Shown one piece after another: positions 38,473 through 64,000 of a DNA stretch of 64,000 bases. How positions within the stretch are numbered: position 1 is the stretch's first letter; each line of letters begins with the position of its first letter. The position numbers and the translations under genes were made by a program. The stretch comes from Varroa destructor. Lineage: Eukaryota > Arthropoda > Arachnida > Mesostigmata > Varroidae. The notes below the pieces were generated by a model. That model was not told the origin of the DNA, did not search any database, and saw only the letters and a program-made list of their open reading frames with translations. The DNA is taken from assembly GCF_002443255.2 (NCBI RefSeq), contig NW_019211454.1:10934248-10998247 (forward strand), given 5' to 3'.

Positions 38473-40920
38473 GACAATTAAATCGACTGAATGTCGCGGC
38501 ATCCTGTTGGCACTGTACCCGCTAACAGATGCCGGTAATACCGATAATGAAATACAACTCTTACTAGAAGATTCGTTGAAAGAAGTAGCTCGGGAATGAA
38601 AACAATGGCCAAGAGAGCTAGGCATACTGGAAGTGTTCACGCCGACGGCTACCGAGGCGCTGATATCTATATTAAGGAGGCCTTTATACGTTGTGCTAGC
38701 TGGTCGCCATCGGTCCCTGTACAATGCAGTACTATTTAGCTTTTTCACTGGGAATCCTATTATGTTCATACGAAAAAAGAGTAGAGTGTTATGAGAGACA
38801 ATTATGGCTAACGGAGGACTACTATGAGCCGTCTTCATTCTTACTGTATAACGGCTAAAATACTGCTTGCACTTGCACTATTAAAAATCGGCCTTCTGAT
38901 CGTTAGATTATTTACGGAGAGAAACACTTTTTACCGGTATAGTTTATGGAAAGGGTATTTCTGCACCGAAAAAGTTTTAGCTTCAATGGGACTCGTATAT
39001 TTCAGAAGTCCTCTTAGATCAGACCTGTTAATACGTATCGACACGTAGCTACGTTTGCATGAACAAATGCATCGTTGAAAATAGAAGCCAAAGCAATTTC
39101 TGCCGTAAGTATCTAATTAATTAGATAAATCATGTTAAGTAGGTGTCAATGGTCTGCGGTCACCAATCTCCTCAAAAGGATTGTCTATTTTCATATTGGA
39201 TAGATTTACGTTTTCAAACTTATTTGGCTCTTTCTCCTGAAGAGACTATATGCATATATATGCAGACCGGTGTTGCAAACGGTTATGCAAAGGTGGCCGG
39301 CAAGCCTTTGGTTCATGTGTTGCTTGTCAAAGGTATGCAAAGCTAACGGTGACCTCTACCCAGCCGTGCGACTCAGCAAAACCCTGTTCTCTATACGCGC
39401 CAGTGGCCACATCATCTATTGCCAGCCAGAATCTCTGAATCTGAAGGCAAGTCGACTCCGAATTATCTCGGCACCATCATCATAGGCGCAAGCGGCGCTT
39501 TGCTGGGGCCGTTTGCAACTTCCAGATCACGGTTCGTATCACCGGCGCGTCTTCAGCATGCTAGCGCGGGCTCACTGCTAGAAATGAGCTATATAAATAT
39601 ATAGCCTAACTGACGTGCTCACTGGGCCTAAAAGTTTAGCTGGCAGCTACATGCGATTGACTGGCTGTAATGATCTGCGGCGGCCGAATGTTAAACCGCA
39701 GACAAGCTCACGTCGCGCTAGATAAAGCTAAAAGGATTCAACTGACCAGCGTCTGATTTGTCTAGCAGCGGCAATATTATATGTTAATATTGGTTTTGTA
39801 TCCGTTGATCAGGCACGAGGTAACTCTGTTTGAAGTATCATCGTAGTATACCTGAGATCGTATGTATTTTTGAATAGCGGGCGCTAGTATTGCACGTCAG
39901 TGCTTGTGAAAAATATGCTGTCCTATATATACAACATAAGCTAACTAAACAGTAGTTCAACAGATTAAATTCTGTGAAAATAATTTAACCTGAGTGTAGC
40001 ATGCTAGACCAGAGCGAACAACCATAACATGAGTGGTAAGTCTTCGTCAGCAAGGGTTACAAAAAAGATCACGGGGCGCCTATCACATCACTGGCGGGCT
40101 CGCTCGCCTGTAAGCTCGGCTGAACCAAGCACAGTGTATACCAGGTGGACAGAGTATAACCTGAACGCATTTTAAGGTGACCTTGTCAGGTCATAGACTC
40201 ACTGGCCTTACACACAGCGTACAAAGATGCTATGGCTTTGGGCTTGCTTGGCCGACTGCTTTCGAACTTTTTGCTCAGCAAACAGACGGCTTTTATTAAT
40301 AATGGCTTTCGTGTTCAACCTTGCTTGTGATGAGTTACCCTTGTAACGTGGTGACAGGCCCTCAACTGCTTAACTAGCTGCTACCAATGCACAACTGATA
40401 AAAATCAACCATTGCTTACATAATGGCAGTAGAAAAAGGAAGGTTTCTCCCTCTAACTATATAAGCCAGAATACGATCGTGCGCAGCCGAGTATCTAACA
40501 CTAGAAGCTTTGCAATTAGCGAAGATAATATGTGTTACGGAAATTCATGCCTTCTATCAACGCGACTCACTTCCCTTTAATAAAGCAGAGTGCTGAATAG
40601 TAGCACGACAACTCTAAGGGTATCAAACTCGGTAACTTCAGTTCTACGTTACTGAGGATGATTTTTTGCGTTGGCTAAGCCGCATGAGCGTTGGCGGTAT
40701 TTGTGGGTCGCGCGAATACCGGCACCTATCAAAGGCCATCGAATAATGTTCTTTACTTTAGGCCAACAGCTGTTAACATTTGATTCTGCACCCTCGTTAC
40801 GGGGCTTTCGGCGATCAACTCTATGGAGCAACAAAAATCACAACTTTGAAAACGTAATATGTTATTCAAGACTTACCACTCTACAGATTTAAGGGAAAAC
40901 TATTTCTAGCTAACGCGACA

Positions 40921-40962
40921 CACGATTCTAAATCAATTCTTATGAACTGATTCAGAATCGTG
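40921..40962. repeat. 15-bp inverted repeat, 12-base loop
   Basis: The left arm CACGATTCTAAATCA (40921-40935) pairs with TGATTCAGAATCGTG (40948-40962) at 14 of 15 positions. Confidence 0.85.
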
Positions 40963-43590
40963 ATACACCTTCAGTTTGAAAAATAATTTTTCTTAAATTC
41001 CCATGTACAATTTAGTCTAGGGCAGTTGCTAGTAAATTCAGGCACACAGTAAATGGCGTAATCGTCGATTCTGTCTCAACACGCAAATAGCATCGGGCCT
41101 ACTACAAGGCTTGCGCTGGAGAACTAGTCATGAGCCAAGCATCGTTGTTCGACGTTTCTAGAGACAGATAAGTAGTACATTAGTCGACGACTTTCTGTGA
41201 GAGACCCTTAAGTATGATCATGTACCCCCTAGGAAAGAGTGTAATATACCCGTATGAATGTAATGCATGAAAAGCACAATGTTTTTGCAATGTATGGTTT
41301 AGGCGAACTAGGCGGTATCCTATGGCCCTAGAATATATATTGAGTATGAAGGAACATCCGTGGTAAAATGGGTTTAAGCAGCAAAAAAGAAAGCTAAAAA
41401 AGGATTAAAGTCAGCGCCTGCCGTTTTTGTTGCAAGTCGCGCACGCTTCATAGGCGACAAAAATTTTAGTATAAAATCCAGCTGAGCATTGCGTCGAACC
41501 CATGTGAGCTTCTACAATTCTGACACAGCTAGCTTAGCTCCACGTCGCAGAAATATTAAATGACCTAAAATTAGGAAAACTACGACACGAGGCCGTATAC
41601 CCTTGCATTACCATCAAATATGCATGTTAAAAATAAGTAAACAATTTATCACATACACAAAACAGTAGTGGCAAAAGGCTAAGGTAGAGAAATGATATGC
41701 TAATATGTCGCAGCTTATTGCCCTGACAAAAGTGGGTCGCTCCTTTATAGGATATTGTAACAGGATGTTTTTGTTACCAATTCGTGTACGCGACTTTCTT
41801 TGACTTTTTATGAAGCTTCTGAACGAACAAACTTATAGCTAAACAGCACCGGCAGCTTCGTCCAATTCAGACTCAGTGACAAAAACATGTACTTTTAAGC
41901 GATGGCTACCTAATCTTAAGCTTGCTGACAGCAATGGCCTCGTACCTGGTCCTTTGGACCTATCTGCCAAAAGTAATATTATCAATGCAAAATGAGTTTC
42001 GGCAATTGAACGAAGAAAACGCCAGATTGCCTGCACCGCAGACGGTGGTCAAGTCACTCTTTCAATGCTGTTTGTGCACCCCCATAACGAACTGTGCAGT
42101 TCCGTTAAACTACTACTTAACTTCGGCTGATGATATCTACTTAAGGTGCACTATACATATATAGGACTTTATACTGAAGTGTGTATATGTCCCTTTATTT
42201 TTATAGACGTGGTAATGCTAGTATGTGTTATAGGGTCTACGAACGATTCCACCTAAAAAAAAACATACCGTAAAAACAGCGCAATTATCTGCGCAATTAC
42301 CGCAAACAGTTTTGTTTATTCTAGTAATTTATGTCTTAACTGCTAGAGTCGAAAATCGTTTGGTATCAACTTAGCGGATTTTAGGCAATGAAATGAAAAA
42401 TATCTATAGAAAGCTAATTTACTCTGTGTGAAGCGATAGACACGTTGAATCCTTGAGGATACTGGAGTCTCTAATTTTATGTCGTTTCGGTAATTTTTTT
42501 GCAAACGTTGGAATCTACACGCCGGTCGTTCACCAGCAAGTGTAACGCTTAAAGTGTGCTCCACTCCCTGCCTAGGTTAACCTGTATACATCTTATTTAA
42601 GCTGAGAAATTATCCATGTTGCGATCCGCCAACACGAATCGTTTTCTTAACGGTTTACACAGGGCTAACCTTTAATGAAATAAGTTGGCCATCGGATGCG
42701 GACCCAATACGTGGCACAAAAGAATCCACGGAAATTACGTCTATCGTACGAGACATAAATCTACTACGTTTGTAGCGATAATAGTGTTTTCAATGATAAT
42801 TTTGAATCGTTACCGCGGTTCAATATATCTGTTACCACGGCCTACGCGAGTCATGCTGGAACCTGTACATATATTGGTGGTATTATTATTGTTAACTGTT
42901 AGTCTTCACGTGTTACTAATATCAAACACGATTTCAGGTAACTGAGCTGAAATTCTCGATTCTAGCAACTTACTCACAGCTTGCACCGTTCTGCTCGTGG
43001 GCGTTTGCGGTGCTTACTTAGTGATGTTGATTGATAAGGATTTTTTTAAAACTGATGTACGAATAACGGAAAAGTAACAGTTCGTCTCAGAAAGCCTATG
43101 AAATGCTGACCTAACGCACGATGCATACGTCCAAGCTAGGCCCATTACATCGACAAGCCCTGGGTCCGTTTAGAACATTGACGCTGAGAGGCGTTTTTAG
43201 GGACTTACCAGTCTACATTCTACGTAGAAACTAATATGAAAACTCTGCTCTACGCAATTTAAATGCACGGTTAATATTCGCATAGAATATAATTGATATT
43301 ATCTTTTATTATAGTGTCGTCAGCCGATGACATCAATATAGCTATTCCGCAATTTCCCTCATATGATCGGCATGATGCGATCGCTTATATATTACTAATG
43401 ATCAGTATTATTATTTCATTCATTCATAGTTATCGGTCAGGAATCAGGACATTTGTCATCTGTAGCAATCTGTGTTTTTGTGTGTGAATTGTCATCGACT
43501 TTTTTTCGTGTATAGTATATGTTGCTTGTTGCTATGTTATTATTATTCATGTTGTTGCAATCGACAGTTTTATCTGAAGTTATTAGGCTG

Positions 43591-43672
43591 AGGTTCGAAT
43601 CGATCGAACCTCGAACCTAAACCTTCGCTCGCTATACTACACCTCAGTTTGAGCTGAGGCTCCTTAGGAGCC
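43591..43672. repeat. Cluster of three short hairpins
   Basis: Within 82 bases lie AGGTTCGA/TCGAACCT (43591-43611), CCTCAG/CTGAGG (43642-43659) and GGCTCC/GGAGCC (43658-43672), the last two overlapping. The GGTTCGAAT word resembles a tRNA T-loop, but no cloverleaf can be drawn around it. Confidence 0.75.
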
Positions 43673-46404
43673 CGCAAGGTTCCACGGCTACCTAGTTTGT
43701 ACTCCCAGCGAGGTCCTACGAACTTGCCCTTCAGGGCCAAATCTGCATTGTTACTGCGTTGGGCTTTTCAAGCTCATTTGAAGCATTTTCGAGAACAGGA
43801 CCAATCGATATGGCCGATTCTCTGCCAGTGTGTTTCGTCGGTTTTTTCTTGTTGGAATTTTAACACAATAAAACGTATGCTCTCTCTCTATTATATACGA
43901 ATTGTTCAACTCTTTCACATTAGTAGCTCGTTAGATAGCAGATGTCTTCCAATATCAAAGCTGGTTCTAACAAAATAGGTACAAGTATTATGACTGAATT
44001 GCTCACTTAGAAATTTTGGTATCGAAATGGAATCGCGATGGGAAATCACACGTTCACCCGACAACGTGCTCATTCCTAGAGATCACCATAGGCTGGAAAC
44101 GAGGACGTGCATTTTCAGATCACAGAAAAAAGCTACGCGGAGGCTAACAAAGGTGCAAGGTCTTATCACATACACGTGCTTCGCAGAAGCCGTACGCAAC
44201 GTTGAGCGGTGGGACTCGCAGCGGCCACTCGCTCAATGGCAAATCAATCTGCTCCCCCGTTTTACTTTTCTCTATTAGTAATTCAGATACCTCAAGTGCC
44301 TGACGATCAGAAATAGTTTAGGTATATCTATTCGATGGTATTATTGATAATCAACTGACAAGCGTTTGCCTACTCGCTCACTCGTGGCAATCGATCCGTT
44401 AAGATGAACATAGATCTTGCCTTGAAGCGGACCTCGCCGAGAACAGAGTTTACCAAAAAGCAGAGGCGTCAAATGATCAGAAACGCAGCACGTCCAGAAA
44501 GATTTTTGCTAATACTTTGTGCGCGGAGGAACATAAGTGAAAGGGACAGCTTAGGATAAATTGTCTGGTCTCTTAAAGTTCTCATTATAAGTGGATTTTG
44601 CTTCAGCGACCCAATACAAGACGTTTCTGAAAGTGAACCGTTTCAAACGTAGCCTCCACTGATGGCGCCTATTGGGTAGAGTATGAAGTGCATGCTGTTG
44701 TTGTGTAGTCAGCGCTAACAACCCTCAGAATTATGTAGCAGGTTTCCTCAACGATGATCACCCCACTTAGTTTCAACTAATTGGCAAACGATACGCGCTC
44801 CTCTAGAAATTTGTCAAAATGCAAAAAATGTTTACTAATCACTATGTGACTCAATACAAGTAGTAGATGATCGATTTCAAATGAGTGGTGAATGTATGAT
44901 TCTTGTTGATTATTCTTTTGCCTTTTGCCATGTCGTGTATATTTCTACATATTTACCCCCAGCATTGCACTTAAACTGGGCCTGAACAGGCGCAAATTTA
45001 TTGCTTAAGTAAATTTTGCATACACAACAGGAGGAATCTGCTGCACACATCCCGAAGGGGGGATAGCATGGCATTGTGGCTAATATATTATAATATGTAA
45101 TTATAATTACATTTTCCACTAATAGTCTACCTTAATTAGGATGAAATCAGTATATCTGTAGAATAGAATACTGTTATTCGATATTATGACATTGATCGTG
45201 ATAATGGTAATAACGACTGTACTCGTTATTATTGATGATAAAACAATGAGCATAACAAACAGTGAGGGGGGCCTCGTTACACGTGATGACGGTTGTCGGG
45301 GGCGAACCTAATCTTTACTTGCTTCGAGGCCTTGCACGAAATCTCCACGAATCGTTTACTCAGATCTGTCCCTCCGACCGCCAAAGCCTGGCAATTTGCT
45401 GCCTGATCGATCCGATAAAGTATTTCTCGTCGAGAATTTCCGTCTCCTCATGTATGCAATGCTAAACTACCGCCTACAACTTAAATCTGTCGCAACTGAC
45501 TGTAGACGAACAGAATCGAGGTTCACAGAACTCGCATGTGATGGACGAATACCCGATACAGCGCATTTGCTCAATCCTGGATGATATATACACGGAAAAA
45601 TCAGAACTAGAAGGACCTCAAGTTCGGTTGTATTTTGGGTAGACTTATGTGTGCTATACGCAGAACTACGAGATTATACATCGGGAATCGCCCCTTGGGC
45701 GAAGGGCCACTAACCTCTAGTGAGATGGGCATATCGAGGCGCGCACTCCGACGGAGCCGAACATGAACACCTGCTTCGCTTTAATTACTTCATTACGCCC
45801 ATTCTTAAGGACAATATGAGGGACAATGCGAAATCGATGTAACAATCAAGGTGCAATCAGAAGGGTTTTTCCCTAAAGAATATCTGATTTGTCAGCATAA
45901 TCGAGAAATGATGTCTGATGATCTTAGTACTAGAAGTGGGATTTTAGATCGTAATCTGTTTCCGATTTGAACACTTACGATATAAACTTTTATAGTCGAA
46001 GGTTTACAGGCCTTCCGAATCGAAGGTTCTATTGGTATTTAGAAGAGCTAGAATATAACATATAAAGATTCGAGTGTGGTATTGTTTGTTGTCGATGGTG
46101 TGACGACAGCGTGCATAATTCGGCAATCTCGGTTGTTACGCCCTCGCTACTGCAGCAGTAAACAAAGCACAGTAAATAACAGTCGCACAATGTGGTTGTA
46201 CAGACTCACGCATTCATCATTCTCAATATTATCTCATTTATATTTTACATTTCACTTCATAGTACATCGTGTTACTCGCAGTAAGTCATAGGTCGAGTTC
46301 TGGCCTTCTAAACGACCCATTCCAGCAAACACTCATTCCATCGTCTTTCATTCGTAGTATCCTTTTTAAGTACAATAATATCTACGAGATCATAGAGGTA
46401 TGTG

Positions 46405-46439
46405 TATATATATATATATATATATATAGATATATATAT
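46405..46439. repeat. TA microsatellite
   Basis: An interrupted TA tract of about 35 bases in the intergenic region. Confidence 0.95.
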
Positions 46440-48988
46440 GCAAGTAAGTACAAAATATGGCAGTGTGGTAAGTTTGGCGTCGCGTCCGACGAGGCTCGGT
46501 ATTCGCTCATAGTCACCGAAAAAATGTCATATCTATTCTTTTATATAAAACGTATCTTCTGAACGCTAATTGATTTCCATAAGAAAATTCTTCAGATTTA
46601 ACGAACGAATTTGCTTTGAGATCGAATGGATACAAAATGTAGGTGCCCTGCTTATTGAAATGCTTCCTAAATCTAACTCGGTTAGGTGTTTATATGGGGT
46701 GAATAACGGAAGCGTCCTCATCTTGCACTCACAGATATAAACACGTTTTCACTGGTAGAAATGTTAGTCGTACAAACAGGCTCATTAGAGTTAGGTACAT
46801 CTTAGTAGTCATAGATCCAAGAGAATGACAGCTGACTCGAATGAGACATTGATCGACATCTTCTAAGACTATTCTATTAGTTTGGCACAAATCTATCAGT
46901 GTAAAAGCTAGTTACCTTGCGATGTATTTATAATACATTTAGTGCAACGCACTTATAGAACACAAAGGAAATAGCTAGCTAAATATAACAATAAGGTTTT
47001 GTGAGTCGTCGGACGAGAGCCTGGTAATACATCAGCTCCGCCTAATTTGGTCAACCAACTGCCAGGAACGTTTCGTCCAATAGATCGCCGTTGGATTAAA
47101 GAATACCACCAAGCCAGACACGAGATCCATGCATGCTTACGTATTCACTTTCATGTTCCGTTTGCTGACGCCGTACGAACATCAAAACAGATGCTTGTCA
47201 TTGAGGAAACCGACTTAACACAGGCCCTGATCAGTAATTTAGGCAAGAAAATTTCGAAATGCACGATTGTATCTGGCTAGATGGCTGTTAGCCAACAGGA
47301 ACCCGCTAATGTCATACCCTCCGCCACAACGCACCGCGTTGCTCTCATCATAGTCTAATGACCCAATAGACGACAGGGTCACTTCAAGAATCAGAGCAGT
47401 TGCCGTTTTTGGAGTTCCTATGTCGTTTTCTAAGTAAGTCCCGTCGTTCATGGCGGGAAATCTCATATTGTGCGCGTGGGGGACGGCGGGACGGGGGGTA
47501 CAATAAAAAGCTTTAGAACTGCGCGACAGGCCGTCCAATAAAAGGAGTTTTCGCTACATCACGGATATTTTTGTTGAAAGCGACCAATTTTCTTTCACTT
47601 GTATATTCAAAGAGGTCATATACAACAAAGTATCATCATGTTTCATGCTTTTCTCAGGTGCAATCTTTGTGGCCAATAATACAAAACGTGAAGTAACACA
47701 TACATGAGGTTATTTAAACCTATGTTGTTTATCTGCTCCTTACGCGGCGTTCGTATTATTCAGCGAACAAGCTCACTCTGATCTCTAAAGCACCACTGGA
47801 ACAGCAACCTCAGCCCTTCAAAACTGAAAGAAAAGGTCGTATCTCTCCTCTGCATGAAATAACCACAAAAATGAATTGAGCTCATTTTTGTTTCGAGAAG
47901 ATATTTCCACTACAACTGATTTTGACAGAGTTTGTTGTCAATTAGGTTGTATCTAGTCGGATACATTACAGGACATACAAATGGCTCCTGATACCCTACA
48001 CAGTGCTTCTGGACAAAGGGAACAATAGAACCCTAGAGAAATTATGCGACCGTTTTCATTGGTTTACCAAATTCATTGCGAGTACGTAGCATTTCTAATT
48101 GTATGCTATCAGGCTTCTATTGTGTCTTGAAGTTGATCGTGCGATATCTCGTAATTTCTTTTGCCACTGTGGTCATTGTATTAGGTACGATATCATGAAA
48201 TAGTTTTCCTTGTTCGGCTTGTACTGCATGAAAATTTGAGCAAAATTATCTATTTTTTAACACCTGAATTCTCTGGTCTAATATATATATATATCACTTG
48301 GGCGGATATCTAGAAACATTGTGTACGCATATATGAAGGTTGTATATATATTATTCTGCAAATGATGCGATTTTCGAACCAGTTTTACCAGACTGCTTCG
48401 TACGCGGCATTCGTGTCTCGATTCAGCCATTTTTTTTTATTCCTTCAATGATTATTGCAGGCAGGATACCGCTGTGGGAAAGCAGGGAAGTATTCCATCG
48501 ACAGGCTGTTAGAAGGACTGCTATGTTTTCGTGTCGGGGCATCATAAAAACGTATGCCCATTGTCCTTTCAAAAAAAAAAGTGCATAACGTCACATAATA
48601 ACTTCCGTAGCCAGTCAGATCCTGTAGCCGTGTGCCTTTCTGTCACACTACCTAATCAATTAAAATAATCTATTTGGTCTCGTTACCGTTCATTTAAAGT
48701 TCACGAATAGATACGCTTGAGGCATGCTTATCGTCACTGCGTACGTTAATGCTTAAGATCATAAGTATCCTTTGGATAATATAACCAGAGGGGGGACATA
48801 TGCTCAGCATAGACGCATACCGTACAGTCAAGGGGACAGCTTAACCTACCGACAATTGGAGTATTGTTTTTACTAGGTTAAATTAGGCCCGATCTTTTTC
48901 TCCTCCTTTCGTAGAAAAATAAGTGCAGATTAAAACTTCGGGGAGACTGGAGGGAGATGTTAGGAGTCGTTTTTAACAAAACTATGCA

Positions 48989-48994
48989 TTTATT
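48989..48994 (-). terminator. Candidate polyadenylation signal of the receptor gene
   Basis: AATAAA on the minus strand about 1.0 kb after the receptor stop. The region 48995-50021 would be the 3' untranslated region. I found no closer canonical signal. Confidence 0.3.
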
Positions 48995-50021
48995 ATAATA
49001 TCGATTCCGTCTGCGTGTATGTATAAGTGAACGATTGTTAAATATATAGATGAATGTTTGATATATATGTATATATCAATAGAAAAATCCCTCGTTTGAA
49101 TTAGCTCTTTTGCCCGCAGTTGCTACTAATACCGGGGTCTATTCAACTTCCTGTTTAGAATCTATCCCTTTTGCTGCTCTTACTTGTTTCAAGAAGACGC
49201 AACAATAATTAATTATATGCATGGTAGTTGCTACACATGTCATCGTTGAGACACTTTACGCATACCTATCTTCATAAAGCCCGTCACTATTTTATCATCC
49301 TCGGGACTTTATACTTAAACTCTACTGCTAGCTAAGCTTATGTTGTTCGTATACTTACTTGTGATGCTTGTTAGGAAACGATCTTCGTAAGATTTTTGTC
49401 TTATAATAACTTGAATAATAAGATAAATCTGACGCTTCATATTGATCACCATCAGCATGGGCCATTGCCATCAGCTGTTTTCAGGCAAGGGCCCACGAGC
49501 ATACTCGCCTATTACGACCTTCGACTTTTAAATAAGCCGAAATACAAATATCGTGTAATCCGTATGGTAGCATTAAATGTCTACTGAGTAGGCGTTAACA
49601 GACATCGACACTTCACGATCGTACCAGCTAACCAATTCGTAAATTAACTTCGTATATAAATATTAAACGTATCATACCGTACACTGAATGAACTTAGGTA
49701 TACAATGACGTCAGCGACGAATTGCAGTTTATCACGCCAACCGATGTTACGGGGCAACTCGTTATTGAATTCCCTATTGATCTGTCTTCTAAGAACCTAT
49801 ATATGGGAATTACCGACCATCAGCCGATCCGAGTGCACTAGCAGCCCGTTACAAATGTGTACTCGATATTGAAGGTTCACGTCGCAAAGATCAGAAGATT
49901 TGAAGACTACTGATCTGTTACGGGGGACAAGATAAATGCCCCCTCGCAAACAAAAGAACAAATTTGTATACGTAGATCCTAGTCAGCATGAAGTCTATAG
50001 AATACCGAACACTTGGTGATT

Positions 50022-63894
<13,873 letters not shown>

Positions 63895-64000
63895 CTGTGA
63901 TCTTATCGGTACATTTTAGTGTTACTATAAAGCAGGTCCCTTCGAAATAGGCCGACAGTCATTCAAGACCACTTCAGTAACGTATTCAATATATAAATGA

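Larger units (their letters stand above)
34566..48988. other. Intergenic region between arginine kinase and the receptor gene
   Basis: About 14 kb with no recognisable gene. Repeats include a run of 26 A at 35767-35792, TA tracts at 38434-38469 and 46405-46439, and inverted repeats at 40921-40962 and 43591-43672. Short frames near 39143-39604 look slightly protein-like but match no family. A 136-codon minus-strand frame at 38428-38838 is partly made of the TA repeat. Confidence 0.55.

Noticed and set aside
38428..38838. Minus-strand 136-codon frame with an ATG
   Set aside because: Its last part is the TA repeat read as Tyr-Ile; the rest has no known similarity, and this length is expected by chance in 64 kb.
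43591..43611. T-loop-like word suggesting a tRNA
   Set aside because: No acceptor stem, D-arm or anticodon arm can be placed around it.

Overview
The window is eukaryotic nuclear DNA, AT-leaning, with genes split by canonical GT-AG introns, long gene-poor stretches and many simple repeats (TA, CT, GT, CAA). The complete arginine kinase gene points to an arthropod-type invertebrate. I favour a chelicerate such as a mite or tick, but that is inference from overall resemblance and no single residue proves it.

Three protein genes can be reconstructed exon by exon, with reading phases that agree across the junctions. (1) Plus strand, about 3.4-8.8 kb: a sphingomyelin synthase family gene. One large exon carries the membrane core and the His-His-Asp catalytic triad. 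A second exon at 8682-8843 carries the conserved C-terminal tail. A second splice donor in the same phase predicts an isoform with 121 extra acidic residues. (2) Minus strand, 32057 down to 24887: a complete four-exon arginine kinase of 357 residues, with the catalytic Glu225 and Cys271. (3) Minus strand, from the right edge down to 50022: the 3' part of an ionotropic glutamate receptor. Twelve phased exons give 1055 codons, covering part of the amino-terminal domain, both ligand-binding lobes, the pore, the last membrane helix and a long proline-rich tail ending in a PDZ-type motif. Its pore loop, gate motif and several ligand contacts differ from textbook receptors. A further upstream exon is likely near the right edge.

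Layout: 1-3390 is the 5' flank of the sphingomyelin synthase gene; 4432-8681 is its intron; 8844 to about 10.2 kb is its 3' side, including an unexplained long open frame. About 10.2-24.3 kb is intergenic. 24.3-32.1 kb is the arginine kinase gene. 32.1-49.0 kb is intergenic, with a GC-richer stretch at 33.85-34.56 kb that may belong to the arginine kinase 5' side. 49.0-64.0 kb is the receptor gene. Nested in one receptor intron, on the plus strand, is a candidate 98-residue secreted cysteine-rich peptide gene with its own polyadenylation signal.

The three genes do not form a pathway: one makes membrane lipid, one buffers ATP, one is a ligand-gated channel. I found no recognisable transposase or reverse transcriptase, rRNA, tRNA or CRISPR array by eye. 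All splice calls come from reading consensus sites and phases; no transcript data were available.
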